DNA of 64,000 nucleotides from Actinospica sp035552695 (GCF_035552695.1 NZ_DASZKT010000197.1:44298-108297); one strand, 5' to 3'. Shown: positions 50,651 through 60,982, counted from the stretch's first letter. The notes: generated by a model from the letters alone, not told the origin. Program-made: numbers and translations.

Positions 50651-51631
50651 CTAGTGACGGCCCATGATCCTCGCGCGCAGCTTGCTTCGGCGCCGTAGCG
50701 CGGTGACCGGCAGGGCCAGGGCCAGGCCCGCGAGCGGGGTGCCGCCGGGCGCGGACAGGGCTGCCAGGCCGGCCTGGCGGAAGGTGCCGGGGACGGAGAG
50801 GGTGCGCCACTGCGACATCGGCCAGACGATCAGGTCCGCCTTGCCGACCACGTCGCTCACGGGCACGAACTGGGTGCCGGTCGGCACGTGTGCGCGGGAG
50901 TCCAGCGAGACGTCGCGATGGTCGCCCATCACCCAGAGGTCTCCCTTCGGGACGACCACGTCGAAGTGCGCATGGACCCCGGGAGGCGCGGAATCCCCGG
51001 TGTTGCCCGGGAACAGGTAGCTCGACTCGTCCAGCGGCACGCCGTTGACGGTGATCTGGCCGTTGGCGTTGCAGCAGATCACGTGGTCGCCGCCCACGCC
51101 GATGACCCGCTTGATCAGATCGCCGTCGTCCTGGGGCAGCAGGCCGACGAAGCTGAGCGCGCTGGAGAACCAGTTGCCGGACGGCGTCGACTCCTCGCCG
51201 TCGAGCCAGCCGCCCGGGTCCTTGAACACCACGATGTCGCCGCGCGCGGGCTGCTCGCCCAGCCATACCTCGGCCCGGTTGACCGTGACCCGGTCGCCGA
51301 TCGCCAGCGTGTTCTGCATCGACCCGCTCGGGATGAAGAACGCCTGCACGAGAAACGTCTTGATGAGGAACGCCAGGACGAGCGCGAACACGACGAGGAA
51401 CGGAAGCTCGACGATGAACGGCCGCGGCTTCTTCGGGAACAGCCACCGCCAGAACACCGCGAACGGATACGCCGCCCAACCCGCCGCCGAGTTCGGCCGG
51501 CGGACTCCGGCCAGACCGGTCGGCGCGCGCCCGGCGGGGGCGGGGACGGCGGTGGGCTCCGGTATCGAACTCGTCTCGCCGACCGGCTCCGCGTCCTCGC
51601 TGAGCATCGCGTCGCCGTTTGGTGCCTCCAC
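50651..51631 (-). CDS. lepB: Signal peptidase I
   Basis: Membrane protease of 326 residues that removes signal peptides from Sec and Tat exports. A 70-residue cytoplasmic start rich in Pro and Ala precedes one helix (FLVVFALVLAFLIKTFLVQAFFI). The catalytic Ser104 is in IPSGSMQNTL and Lys174 is in DLIKRVIGVGGD. Box E is GDHRDVSLDSR. A final hydrophobic stretch (LAGLALALPVTAL) may add a second anchor. GTG 51631 has GGAG 9 nt upstream; an ATG eight codons later is the alternative. In many actinomycetes lepB sits beside rplS, but not here. Confidence 0.93.
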   Translation of the reverse strand: MEAPNGDAMLSEDAEPVGETSSIPEPTAVPAPAGRAPTGLAGVRRPNSAAGWAAYPFAVFWRWLFPKKPRPFIVELPFLVVFALVLAFLIKTFLVQAFFIPSGSMQNTLAIGDRVTVNRAEVWLGEQPARGDIVVFKDPGGWLDGEESTPSGNWFSSALSFVGLLPQDDGDLIKRVIGVGGDHVICCNANGQITVNGVPLDESSYLFPGNTGDSAPPGVHAHFDVVVPKGDLWVMGDHRDVSLDSRAHVPTGTQFVPVSDVVGKADLIVWPMSQWRTLSVPGTFRQAGLAALSAPGGTPLAGLALALPVTALRRRSKLRARIMGRH

Positions 51632-51735
51632 TGCCGGTTTCTCCTCGGGCTCGCGCCGGCCGGCCCCGACTGGAACCGGACGCGAGCCAACCTACTGTGA
51701 TTCCGAACTCTGCGTGCCGGACGAACCCGGAGCCG

Positions 51736-53232
51736 TCAGCTGGACCGCGTGTTGCGGAGGTGCGGACCGATATAGCCCACGACCACGGCCCCGGTCGGGC
51801 CCGAGGTGTCGTCGTAGTAGTGCAGGCGGGGGGCGGTCTGGCCGGAGTTGCCGATCTTGACGTGCGCCCAGAACTCGGCGTAGCCGCTGGGATCTATCGC
51901 CTTGGGCACCCGGAACCGGCGCTGGTCGGCGAGGCGGGGGTCCTGGCGCACGGTGTCGGACTCGAGCGACGCCACCTGGGTGGCCGGGTAGATCCTGCCG
52001 CCGTGCCGGGAGTCCTCGCAGTAGCGGCGGAATCCGCCACCCTCCCAGGCCCCCGATCTTCGCTGGGCGGCGTAGGAGTCGAGGGCGGCGAGCGCCTCGC
52101 GCGCCTTGACGGCGAAGGTCGCGGCGTCCTTGTGCCGGTCCAGCACGCCCATCGGGCCGGAATCGGCGGTGATCAGCAGGTTCGGGTAGTCGCCGAAGGA
52201 GTCGGCGAGCAGGTCGAAGGGGCTCGGTTCGGCCTCGGCCGCCCCCGGGCAGGGCAGGCGCACGCCGTCCTCGCCGTCGATGCGCAGCTCCGCGTCGATC
52301 TCGGCGTAGTACTTGCGCTGCCTGGCCGATTCCGCGCGCTGTTCCTCGCCGGCCTGGTAGAGCACGTCGGCCACCTCGTCGAGCGGCCTGGGCAACGGCG
52401 CGGCCGCGGCCTCCGCGCGGATCCGGTGGGTCAGGATCGCCTGGACCGCGTCCATCTCGTGCTCGAGGCGCTCGCCCTTCAGGACGCGGTGCCGCTCGGC
52501 GTCCTCGCGGCTGGCCGGGTCCACGTCCGGACGGAAGGTGCGCAGCGCCGCCATGGTCCAGTGGTATTCGAAATCCCCGTTGAGTTTTCTACCCGCCTCG
52601 TCGTCCAGCAGATACAGCGACGCGATCCCGGGCAGGTAGCGGGTCGCCTCGGTGAACCGGGCGCGCCAGGGCTCGAGATCGTCGCCCTCCCCCGGCACGG
52701 CGACGATCGCGGGCAACCGCCGCCCGGGGTCGCAGAGCACGGTGATCAGTTCATCGATGTCACGCACGCCCAGCTGCTGTGGCGACGTTGTCAGCCGGGC
52801 CGGTCCGTCGAAGGCCGTGACCGCGTCGAGCACCAGACCGGTGAGATCGGGCGTACGCACCCGTTCGTCGATCACCCCGACCCCGTCCTCGGCCCGCGCG
52901 CTCACCTCGATCAGGAAGTAGCCGCTCTCCTTGAGCTCCTTGTCCGGCCGTCTGGAGAGCGACACGAAGGTCAGCGACGTATACCAGTGCACGGCGGCCC
53001 TGGGCGCCTCTTTAAGGCGGTATCGCACTGCTTTGAATCGCCCTGGAGACACGCCGTCGGTCACGGTCAGAATCGCCCCGTTGCCGACCTTGTAGCGCCC
53101 CGGCTCGGACTCGAAGGGCTCCTCGAAGCCCTCGGCGCGCAGCCAAGCGCCCATGCGGTCGGCCGCGATCTGAGGCCCGTGCGCGGCCTCCTTCCAGTCC
53201 ACGCCGAACACCGAACGGTACCCGACCCACAT
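51736..53232 (-). CDS. Large hypothetical protein (498 aa), unknown family
   Basis: Soluble protein of 498 residues with good codon bias and ribosome-binding site (GGGAGGG). Nothing was recognised with confidence. Visible layout: an N-terminal alpha/beta part (YRSVFGVDWKEAAHGPQIAADRMGAWL, AVHWYTSLTFVSLSRRP), a middle block (ELITVLCDPGRRLPAIVAVPGE, ASLYLLDDEAGRKLNGD), a helical region at 250-330, and a conserved-looking C-terminus (AEFWAHVKIG, PRLHYYDDTSG, VVVGYIGPHL). No membrane segment or nucleotide-binding loop is seen. It lies between lepB and the fatty-acid operon terminator and is monocistronic. Confidence 0.8.
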   Translation of the reverse strand: MWVGYRSVFGVDWKEAAHGPQIAADRMGAWLRAEGFEEPFESEPGRYKVGNGAILTVTDGVSPGRFKAVRYRLKEAPRAAVHWYTSLTFVSLSRRPDKELKESGYFLIEVSARAEDGVGVIDERVRTPDLTGLVLDAVTAFDGPARLTTSPQQLGVRDIDELITVLCDPGRRLPAIVAVPGEGDDLEPWRARFTEATRYLPGIASLYLLDDEAGRKLNGDFEYHWTMAALRTFRPDVDPASREDAERHRVLKGERLEHEMDAVQAILTHRIRAEAAAAPLPRPLDEVADVLYQAGEEQRAESARQRKYYAEIDAELRIDGEDGVRLPCPGAAEAEPSPFDLLADSFGDYPNLLITADSGPMGVLDRHKDAATFAVKAREALAALDSYAAQRRSGAWEGGGFRRYCEDSRHGGRIYPATQVASLESDTVRQDPRLADQRRFRVPKAIDPSGYAEFWAHVKIGNSGQTAPRLHYYDDTSGPTGAVVVGYIGPHLRNTRSS

Positions 53233-53550
53233 GTTGTATCCCTCCCTCGCTGCGGACGGCGGCGGAGCAGTGGTGGGTGCCCGCCGGGCCGGTTGGGAGT
53301 CCGGCCTTGATCCTTCCTCTTAGAGTCTTTACCCGATTGTGACCCCTAGACGCTACCCCCCGTCCATTGTTTCGCCGATTTAACTTGTGGTCGGGGCGGG
53401 AAAGCACAGTGGCCACGATGCCGCACCCGCGCGGGGCGGAAGCGAAATCGTGACCACCGGTGTCGTCTGACGTGCAATCACCGTTATAAAGCCGTGGCCG
53501 CCGCGGTTCCGGAACCGGACCGCGGCGGCCAGCGAAGAAATCCCTGAGAA
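53233..53550. other. 318-bp intergenic region: promoter of the 498-aa gene and 3' end of the fatty-acid operon
   Basis: From right to left it holds the operon terminator (53495-53531), a TTATAA-containing stretch (53484-53489) and a moderately AT-richer block at 53320-53400 that probably contains the promoter of the minus-strand 498-residue gene. Its ribosome-binding site GGGAGGG lies about 8 nt before 53232. No other gene is apparent. Confidence 0.5.
53495..53531 (-). terminator. Terminator of the fatty-acid synthesis operon
   Basis: ACCGCGGCGGCCA-type 13-bp arms (53495-53507 with 53519-53531), then a one-base bulge, CCGG/CCGG (53509-53512 with 53515-53518) and an AA apex. It lies 20 nt after the accD stop. 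Confidence 0.85.
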
Positions 53551-54993
53551 TTACAGCGGGATATTGCCGTGCTGCCCGCGCCGCTGCGGGGCGGAGGCGA
53601 TCGCGGCGGCCAGCGCGCGACGGGTCGCCGAGGGCTCCACGACCTCGTCCACCACGCCGATCTCCTTGGCCTTGTCCAGGCCGCCGGCGATGATCTCGTG
53701 CTCCGCGGCGAGTTCCAGCTCCACCTGCGGACGCAGGTCCTCCGGCACCTCGGAGAGCTTGCGGCGGTGCAGGATGCGCACCGCGGCGACCGCGCCCATG
53801 ACGGCGACCTGCGCGCCCGGCCAGGCGAACACGCGGGTGGCGCCGAGCGAGCGGGAGTTCATCGCGATGTAGGCGCCGCCGTAGGTCTTGCGGGTCACCA
53901 GGGTCACCCGGGGTACCACGGCCTCGGCGAAGGCGTGCAGCAGCTTCGCGCCGCGGCGCACGACGCCGTCCCACTCCTGGCCGACGCCCGGCAGGTAGCC
54001 GGGCACGTCCACCAGGACGACCAGCGGCACGCCGAAGGCGTCGCACATGCGCACGAAGCGGGCCGCCTTCTCCGCCGACGAGGAGTCCAGGCAGCCGCCG
54101 AGCCGCAGCGGGTTGTTCGCGATGACGCCGACGGTGCGCCCGCCGAACCGGCCGAGCGTGGTGACGATGTTCGGCGCCCACCTCGGGTGCAGTTCGAGGC
54201 CCGGCTCGTCCAGGATGCCGTCGACCAGCGGGTGCACGTCATAGGCCCGCTTGACGGACTCGGGCAGCAGTCCGGCCAGGTCCCGGTCCTCGACGGCGGA
54301 CAGGTCGAGCTCGCCCTGCTCGCCGAGCAGCTGGGCCAGCCGCCGGGCCGAGGCGTACGCGTCATCCTCGGTCGGCGCGACCACGTGCACCACGCCGGAG
54401 CGGCGGCCGTGCGGCTCGGGCCCGCCGAGCCGGTCCATGTCCACCGCCTCGCCGGTGACCGAGCGCACCACGTCCGGGCCGGTGACGAACACGCGGCCGG
54501 CCGGGCCCATGATCACCAGGTCGGTGAGCGCCGGGCCGTAGGCCGCGCCGCCCGCCGCCGGGCCGAGCACCACGGAGATCTGCGGCACCTTGCCGGAGGC
54601 GCGGGTCATGATGGCGAAGACCTCGCCGACCGCGTGCAGCGAGAGCACGCCCTCGGCCAGCCGGGCGCCGCCGGAGTGGAACAGGCCGATGACCGGGCAC
54701 CCGTCGGCCAGCGCGCGCTCGTAGGCGACCAGGATCGCCTTGCAGCCCGCGGAGCCCATGGCCCCGCCCTGGATCGTCGGGTCGGAGGCGTACGAGGTGG
54801 CCTTGGCGCCGTTGACCAGTCCGACCGCGGCGACGAAGCCGGAGTCGTCGAACGGCGTGAGCAGCTCGAGGGTGCCCTCGTCGAACAGCTTGGCCAGCCG
54901 CTTGAGCGGGCCGCGCGGGTCCTCCTCGCGAGACGGCTTCGTGCCGGCGGAGGCGGGTTTCGGTGACGACTGTGTGTCCGTTGTCGCAGTCAT
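53551..54993 (-). CDS. accD: Acyl-CoA carboxylase beta (carboxyltransferase) subunit, AccD6-like
   Basis: Carboxyltransferase of 480 residues that moves the carboxyl group from biotin to acetyl- or propionyl-CoA, making malonyl- or methylmalonyl-CoA. The family core is ARLAEGVLSLHAVGEVFAIM, VLGPAAGGAAYGPALTDLVIM (oxyanion loop), GGRTVGVIANNPLRLGGCLDSSSAEKAARFVRMCDAFGVPLV, DVPGYLPGVGQEWDGVVRRGAKLL, and RKTYGGAYIAMNSRSLGATRVFAWPGAQVAVMG. It is last in the fab cluster, as accD6 is in Mycobacterium tuberculosis, so a malonyl-CoA supply role is favoured. The alpha/biotin subunit must be elsewhere. Confidence 0.93.
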   Translation of the reverse strand: MTATTDTQSSPKPASAGTKPSREEDPRGPLKRLAKLFDEGTLELLTPFDDSGFVAAVGLVNGAKATSYASDPTIQGGAMGSAGCKAILVAYERALADGCPVIGLFHSGGARLAEGVLSLHAVGEVFAIMTRASGKVPQISVVLGPAAGGAAYGPALTDLVIMGPAGRVFVTGPDVVRSVTGEAVDMDRLGGPEPHGRRSGVVHVVAPTEDDAYASARRLAQLLGEQGELDLSAVEDRDLAGLLPESVKRAYDVHPLVDGILDEPGLELHPRWAPNIVTTLGRFGGRTVGVIANNPLRLGGCLDSSSAEKAARFVRMCDAFGVPLVVLVDVPGYLPGVGQEWDGVVRRGAKLLHAFAEAVVPRVTLVTRKTYGGAYIAMNSRSLGATRVFAWPGAQVAVMGAVAAVRILHRRKLSEVPEDLRPQVELELAAEHEIIAGGLDKAKEIGVVDEVVEPSATRRALAAAIASAPQRRGQHGNIPL

Positions 54994-55025
54994 ATGCGTG
55001 TCCTTAGTCAGCAGACGGACTTGGC

Positions 55026-56276
<1,251 letters not shown>

Positions 56277-56412
56277 TGATCTAGCCCATCTACTCGAATG
56301 CCGACCGAGAGGTTGTCCCGGACCGAACTCCGGGCGGTGCCGCCGTCCCGGCCGCCGCGGTTTGACGCGGCTGCCGGGCGGCGGACGCTGCGGGAACGCC
56401 GTAGCGCGGGGC

Positions 56413-56658
56413 TCAGCCCGCGTGCGACGCGATGTAGCTGACGGCGTCGCCGACGGTCGAGAGGTTCTTGACCTCCTCGTCCGGAATCTTGACGCCGAAC
56501 TTGTCCTCGGCCGCGACGACGACCTCGACCATGGTCAGCGAATCGACGTCGAGGTCCTCGGTGAAGGACTTGTCGAGCTGAACGTCCTCGACGTCGATTC
56601 CCGCGACCTCGTTGACGATCTCGGCGAGCCCCGAGAGGATCTCTTCCTGGGTGGCCAT
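56413..56658 (-). CDS. acpP: Acyl carrier protein
   Basis: Acidic four-helix carrier of 81 residues. Phosphopantetheine attaches at Ser40 in DLDVDSLTMVEVV, where the usual DSL motif is intact. The start MATQEEILSGLAEIV and length are typical of primary-metabolism ACPs. It sits between fabH and fabF in the operon and carries the growing chain between these enzymes. Confidence 0.97.
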   Translation of the reverse strand: MATQEEILSGLAEIVNEVAGIDVEDVQLDKSFTEDLDVDSLTMVEVVVAAEDKFGVKIPDEEVKNLSTVGDAVSYIASHAG

Positions 56659-56768
56659 GGCCGGCTCCTTAACCTGTTCTGCTGCGGTGGTTGGCCGCTA
56701 CCGTGCGGTGTCGGCCTGGGGGACTGGGAAAGCAGCCTACATTCAGCGGGTTCGCCCGCCGCGGAGGG

Positions 56769-57773
56769 CTAGGGCAGCTGGACGACCTGGGCCGCGTAGA
56801 CCAGGCCGGCGCCGAAGCCGATCAGCAGCGCCAGGCCGCCGTGCGGGGCCTCGCCCTCCTCGAGCATCCGTTCCATGGCGAGCGGAATCGAGGCGGCCGA
56901 GGTGTTGCCGGTCTTCGCGATGTCCCTGGCCACCGGCACGCTCTCCGGCAGTTTCAGGGCCTTGATCATCGCGTCGGTGATGCGCATGTTCGCCTGGTGC
57001 GGGATGAACGCGTCGAGGTCCTCGGCGGTGATCCCGGCCTTCTCCAGCGCCTTCTTGGCCACCGGCACCATCTGGTACGAGGCCCAGCGGAAGACCTGCT
57101 GGCCGTTCATCCGCAGCGCCGGGAAGCCGAACTCGGGCTGCTCGCGCAGCGTGTCCCAGGAGAAGGTCTGGCCGATCGCCTCGTACTGCGCGCCGTCCGC
57201 GCCCCAGACCACCGGGCCGATGGCCGCGGTGTCCGAGGGGCCGACCACGGCCGCGCCCGCGCCGTCGCCGAAGATGAACGCGGTGGAGCGGTCGTTCATG
57301 TCGGTCAGGTCGGACAGCCGCTCGACGCCGATGACGAGCACGTGCTCGGCGGAGCCGCCGCGCACCGCGTCCTGCGCCAGGGCCAGGCCGTGGCAGAAGC
57401 CGGCGCAGGCCGCCGAGATGTCGAAGGCCGCGGCGTTCAGGGCGCCGAGCTCGTTGGCCACCATGGCGGCCAGCGAGGGCGTCTGCGCGAGGTGCGTGAC
57501 GGTGGAGATGATCACCAGGTCGATCCGCTCCGGCTCGATGCCCGCGGCCGCCAGCGCCTTGCCCGCGGCGCTCACCGACATCATGGAGACGGTCTCCTCG
57601 GCCGTAGCCCAGCGCCGCTCCTTGATCCCGGTCCGGGTGGTGATCCACTCGTCGGTGGAGTCGATGACCTGGCAGATCTGTTCGTTGGTCACCACCCGGG
57701 ACGGCCGGTAGCCGCCCACGCCGAGGATCCGGGCGTGCGCCGGGCCCGCCGGAGACTGGATCTGCTTGGTCAT
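56769..57773 (-). CDS. fabH: 3-oxoacyl-ACP synthase III
   Basis: Initiating condensing enzyme of 334 residues, which joins acyl-CoA and malonyl-ACP; in actinomycetes it accepts branched starters. The catalytic triad is Cys123 (ISAACAGFCHG), His259 (FIPHQANMRI) and Asn290 (KTGNTSAAS). GFGAGLVYA ends the fold. The ATG at 57773 shares one base with the fabD stop (TGATG), so the two are translationally coupled. The frame is open further upstream inside fabD, without similarity. Confidence 0.97.
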   Translation of the reverse strand: MTKQIQSPAGPAHARILGVGGYRPSRVVTNEQICQVIDSTDEWITTRTGIKERRWATAEETVSMMSVSAAGKALAAAGIEPERIDLVIISTVTHLAQTPSLAAMVANELGALNAAAFDISAACAGFCHGLALAQDAVRGGSAEHVLVIGVERLSDLTDMNDRSTAFIFGDGAGAAVVGPSDTAAIGPVVWGADGAQYEAIGQTFSWDTLREQPEFGFPALRMNGQQVFRWASYQMVPVAKKALEKAGITAEDLDAFIPHQANMRITDAMIKALKLPESVPVARDIAKTGNTSAASIPLAMERMLEEGEAPHGGLALLIGFGAGLVYAAQVVQLP

Positions 57774-58966
57774 CAGTGCGCGGCCTCGGCTTTCGGGTGG
57801 ATTCTGACGAGCGGCTGGCCCGGGGAGACCGGGTCTCCGTCCTCGACGAGCCACTCGATCACCGTGCCGCCGTGCTCGGCGGTGAGCTTCTGCTGCTCAC
57901 GCCGGGACACTATCGTCACCACGTGCTCGCCCGGGGTCAGTACCGCGCCCTCGTCGTGGTGGCCGCGCTGCACCGTGCCGGAGAACGGGGCGACCAGCAG
58001 CCGCCAGGTCGGCGCGGAGTTGAGCGGGTTGTGCGCGGACTCGGCGTGGTTGGCGACGAACTCGCGGGCCGCGTCTAGCTGGTCCGGGGTCTTCAGGGCG
58101 AAGGTCTCCACGCCCTTGAGCGCGCGCTTGGCGATGCCGGTGAGCGTGCCGGACGGCGGCACCTCGAGGATCCCGGTCACGCCGAGCTCGCGCATCGTGT
58201 CCATGCACAGGTCCCAGCGAACCGGGTTGGCGATCTGCCGCACGATGCGGTCGACCATCTCGGTGCCGGAGTGCACGACGGCGCCGTCCCGGTTGGAGAT
58301 GTAGCGCACCCGCGGGTCGCGGGTGGACACGCCCTTGGCGAGCCGGGCGAGCCGGTCCACGGCCGGGGCCATGTGCTCGGTGTGGAAGGCGCCGGCGACG
58401 GACAGGCCGCGCAGCCGGGCCCCGGCGGGCGGATCGGCCTGGAACGCGGCGAGCTGCTCGACGGTGCCGGCGGCGACGATCTGCCCGGGGCCGTTGTTGT
58501 TGGCCGGGGTCAGCCCGTGTTCGGCGATCTTGGCGAGCACCTCGTCCTGGTCGCCGCCGAGCACGGCGGTCATCGAGGTGCGGGTGACGGCGGCGGCCGC
58601 GGCCATGGCCCGGCCGCGCTCGCGCACCAGGGTCAGCGCGGACTCGGCGGTGATCGCGCCGGTGCCGGCCGCGGCGGTCAGCTCGCCGACCGAGTGGCCG
58701 GCGGCGGCGCCGACCTGCCGGAAGGCCTCGGCCGGGTGCGGGAACAGGGCGAGGGCCGCGGCGATGCCGGAGGCGACCAGCAGCGGCTGGGCGATGGCGG
58801 TGTCGCGGATGGTGTCGGCGTCGGCCTCGGTGCCGTAGTGCACCAGATCGAGATCGGCGACCGCGGACCACCAGGTCAGCCGGTCGGCGACGCCGGGGAC
58901 GTCGAGCCAGGGCGTGAGGAAGCCGGGAGTCTGAGCTCCCTGGCCGGGAGCGACGAGTACGAGCAC
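57773..58966 (-). CDS. fabD: Malonyl-CoA:ACP transacylase fused to a biotinyl/lipoyl-like domain
   Basis: Residues 1-310 are a standard FabD, which loads malonyl onto ACP: GQGAQ at 8-12, catalytic Ser92 in GHSVGE, and His195 in GAFHTEHM. FabD proteins usually end near 305-320. Here the frame continues to 397 with a domain (about 320-392) shaped like biotin/lipoyl carriers: VAPFSGTV, GAVLTPGEHVVTI, AEHGGTVIEWLVEDGDPVSPGQPLVRI. The EAMKM loop is replaced by SRREQQKL; alignment on GTV puts Arg at the Lys position, so biotinylation is unlikely. It is first of the fab genes after the PucR-type regulator. Confidence 0.93.
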   Translation of the reverse strand: MLVLVAPGQGAQTPGFLTPWLDVPGVADRLTWWSAVADLDLVHYGTEADADTIRDTAIAQPLLVASGIAAALALFPHPAEAFRQVGAAAGHSVGELTAAAGTGAITAESALTLVRERGRAMAAAAAVTRTSMTAVLGGDQDEVLAKIAEHGLTPANNNGPGQIVAAGTVEQLAAFQADPPAGARLRGLSVAGAFHTEHMAPAVDRLARLAKGVSTRDPRVRYISNRDGAVVHSGTEMVDRIVRQIANPVRWDLCMDTMRELGVTGILEVPPSGTLTGIAKRALKGVETFALKTPDQLDAAREFVANHAESAHNPLNSAPTWRLLVAPFSGTVQRGHHDEGAVLTPGEHVVTIVSRREQQKLTAEHGGTVIEWLVEDGDPVSPGQPLVRIHPKAEAAH

Positions 58967-59044
58967 CCTTCCACCTTGCCCCGAGCCGGCCCCGTTCTGC
59001 TGCCTCGGCGGGCACGAAGATCCCGGGTCGGTACTGTGGAATCC

Positions 59045-60262
59045 CTACAAAGGCTTCGAGGCCTCGGCCAGCCGGCCGAGCACCAGGGCGATCTGCAGGG
59101 TGAACGCGCTGCGGGCCTGAGACGGCGTCAATCCTGTGATGTCAGTCACCCGTCTGAGCCGGTAGCGCACCGTGTTGGGGTGCACGAACAGGATCCGCGC
59201 GGCCGCCTCGAGGCTCGCCGCCTGCTCCAGATAGACCGAGAGCGTCTCCAGCAACGCCGAGCCCGCCTCCGCCAGCGGTCTGTAGATCTCCTCCAGCAGA
59301 CAGACGCGGGCGAGTTCGTCGCCGGCGATCGCCCGCTCGGGCAGCAGATCGTCGGCGAGCACCGGGCGGGGCGCGTCCGGCCAGGCGACGGCGGAGCGCA
59401 GGCCGGACAGCGCGGCCTCGGCGGAGCGGGAGGCGGCGGTCAGCTCGCCGACCACCGGCCCTATCACCACGGGCCCCGGCGCGAACTGCCCGGCGAGCGC
59501 GCGCAGCACGACGACGGGATCGCCGGTCACCCCGCCGACGACGGCGATCAGCCGATCGCCCTGCACTCCGGCGAGCACGGACAGGCCGGGACCGTCGTAG
59601 CCCGGGGCCGGCCGGTGCCGCCCGGCGCGGTGCATGCCGTCGACCACCGCCTCCGGGTCGTCGTTCGGGGCGTGGCCGACCATGACGGTGATGTCGGTGC
59701 GGGCCGCCCAGCCGAGCGTCGAGGCGCGGGAGAGCAGCGCGTCGTCCTCCTCGCCGCGCAGCACCGCGTCCACGATCAGCGCCTCGAGCCGGGCGTCCCA
59801 GGCGCCGCGCAGCTCGGCGGTCTGCGCGTAGATCTGCGCGGTGGCGAAGGCGATCTCGCGGGAGTAGCGCAGCATCCCCTCGCGCAGGATCCGGCTCTCC
59901 TCGGCGGTCTCGGTGAGCCCGTCGATGCGGTCTTCGACCACTTCTATCGTCGTGCGCACCATCTGCACCGTCTGTTGCAGGGAGACGGCGCGGGTCAATT
60001 CGCGCGGCGCGGTGCCGAAGACGTCGGCGGAGACGGCAGCCTTCTGATCCGGGTGCCGGAACCACTCGGTGAACGCGGCGATGCCCGCCTGCGCGACCAG
60101 CCCGACCCAGGAGCGGTTCTCCGGCGGCATGTTGCGATACCAGGAGAACTTCTGCTCCATCCGCGCGATGGCCGCGGCCGCGAGGCTTCCGGTGGCCTTC
60201 TCGAGCCGACGTACGGTGTCAGCCCGGCTGTCCCTTTGCTGCGTCTCGCGCGAGGTGTCCAC
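59045..60262 (-). CDS. fasR: PucR-family regulator, FasR-like
   Basis: Regulator of 405 residues. Its C-terminal helix-turn-helix is of the PucR type (LETLSVYLEQAASLEAAARILFVHPNTVRYRLRRVTDITG). An N-terminal region (MEQKFSWYRNMPPENRSWVGLVAQAGIAAFTEWF) is typical of the FasR group, which activates the fab operon in Streptomyces and Mycobacterium. Position 78 bp upstream of fabD on the same strand matches SCO2386, so the symbol is assigned on context. The start at 60262 is a GTG. An acyl-CoA or malonyl-CoA effector is plausible by analogy. Confidence 0.9.
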   Translation of the reverse strand: MDTSRETQQRDSRADTVRRLEKATGSLAAAAIARMEQKFSWYRNMPPENRSWVGLVAQAGIAAFTEWFRHPDQKAAVSADVFGTAPRELTRAVSLQQTVQMVRTTIEVVEDRIDGLTETAEESRILREGMLRYSREIAFATAQIYAQTAELRGAWDARLEALIVDAVLRGEEDDALLSRASTLGWAARTDITVMVGHAPNDDPEAVVDGMHRAGRHRPAPGYDGPGLSVLAGVQGDRLIAVVGGVTGDPVVVLRALAGQFAPGPVVIGPVVGELTAASRSAEAALSGLRSAVAWPDAPRPVLADDLLPERAIAGDELARVCLLEEIYRPLAEAGSALLETLSVYLEQAASLEAAARILFVHPNTVRYRLRRVTDITGLTPSQARSAFTLQIALVLGRLAEASKPL

Positions 60263-60367
60263 ACGACTACTCTCGCAGATCCGCGGGCCCGGCCAGCGCG
60301 GCGGGGCGAGTGCGGATTTCGGCCGCGGTTCACCCGCACGTCAGGCGGTCGGACGCCGGCGCACGGC

Positions 60368-60928
60368 TCAGCGCGTGGTCAATCCGGACGTCTGCACGAG
60401 GTCCGAGTACAGCTTCGGCTGCCCGGAGTCGTCGAGCTTCGGCTCGGTGACGCCGCCGACCGTGACCTGCACGCCGGGGCCGCACACACCGCTCGGCCGC
60501 GGCTCGAGGCGCACCTGCGCGAGCACCGGACCGGAGACGGAGTCGCGGAACACCAGCACCAGGTACGGGCCGTCGATCTCCATCGGGCAGTACACCTTCG
60601 GATACGTCGGCAGCGTCGGCAGCGCGTTGATCTCGGCGGCGATCTGCGCGATCTTCGCCGGATCGGTCAGCGTCACGCTGCGCTGGCCCGAGGTCGACGT
60701 CGCGGACCCCGGCACGATCTGCAGCGCGACCGTGAGGACCTTGCTGTCCGGCACGTGCTCGGCCGCGGGCTTGGCCGGCCGGGTGGCCGAGGAGGTGGCG
60801 CTCGGCGTCGTGCTCGTCGTCTTCCCGGCGACCACCGGCACGTTGTTCGCGCTCGCGCAGGAGGCGAGCAAGCCGGTGGCGGTGCAGGCGGCGACGGCTA
60901 GTGAGGCGGTGCGAACTCTCGATCTCAT
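60368..60928 (-). CDS. Putative lipoprotein
   Basis: Exported protein of 186 residues. A signal peptide (RTASLAVAACTATGLLASC) ends in the lipobox LLASC, so the Cys near residue 23 would be lipidated and anchored outside the membrane. A Ser/Thr/Ala-rich linker and a compact domain follow, with LPTLPTYPKVYCPMEIDGPYLVLVFRD, VRLEPRPSGVCGPGVQVTVGG and a C-terminal PKLYSDLVQTSG. Two Cys could form a disulfide. No family was recognised. ATG 60928 follows AAGGG closely. It is divergent from a GNAT gene. Confidence 0.8.
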   Translation of the reverse strand: MRSRVRTASLAVAACTATGLLASCASANNVPVVAGKTTSTTPSATSSATRPAKPAAEHVPDSKVLTVALQIVPGSATSTSGQRSVTLTDPAKIAQIAAEINALPTLPTYPKVYCPMEIDGPYLVLVFRDSVSGPVLAQVRLEPRPSGVCGPGVQVTVGGVTEPKLDDSGQPKLYSDLVQTSGLTTR

Positions 60929-60982
60929 AGCCCTTCGACGCGGCGAACCCCGTCGGCGTTCCCCGCTCGTAGACTCCGTGTC

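Noticed and set aside
58271..60901. 876-codon open frame on the plus strand across fabD and the PucR regulator
   Set aside because: It runs opposite two well-supported genes and their intergenic gap, with His/Gly/Arg-rich composition and no family similarity.
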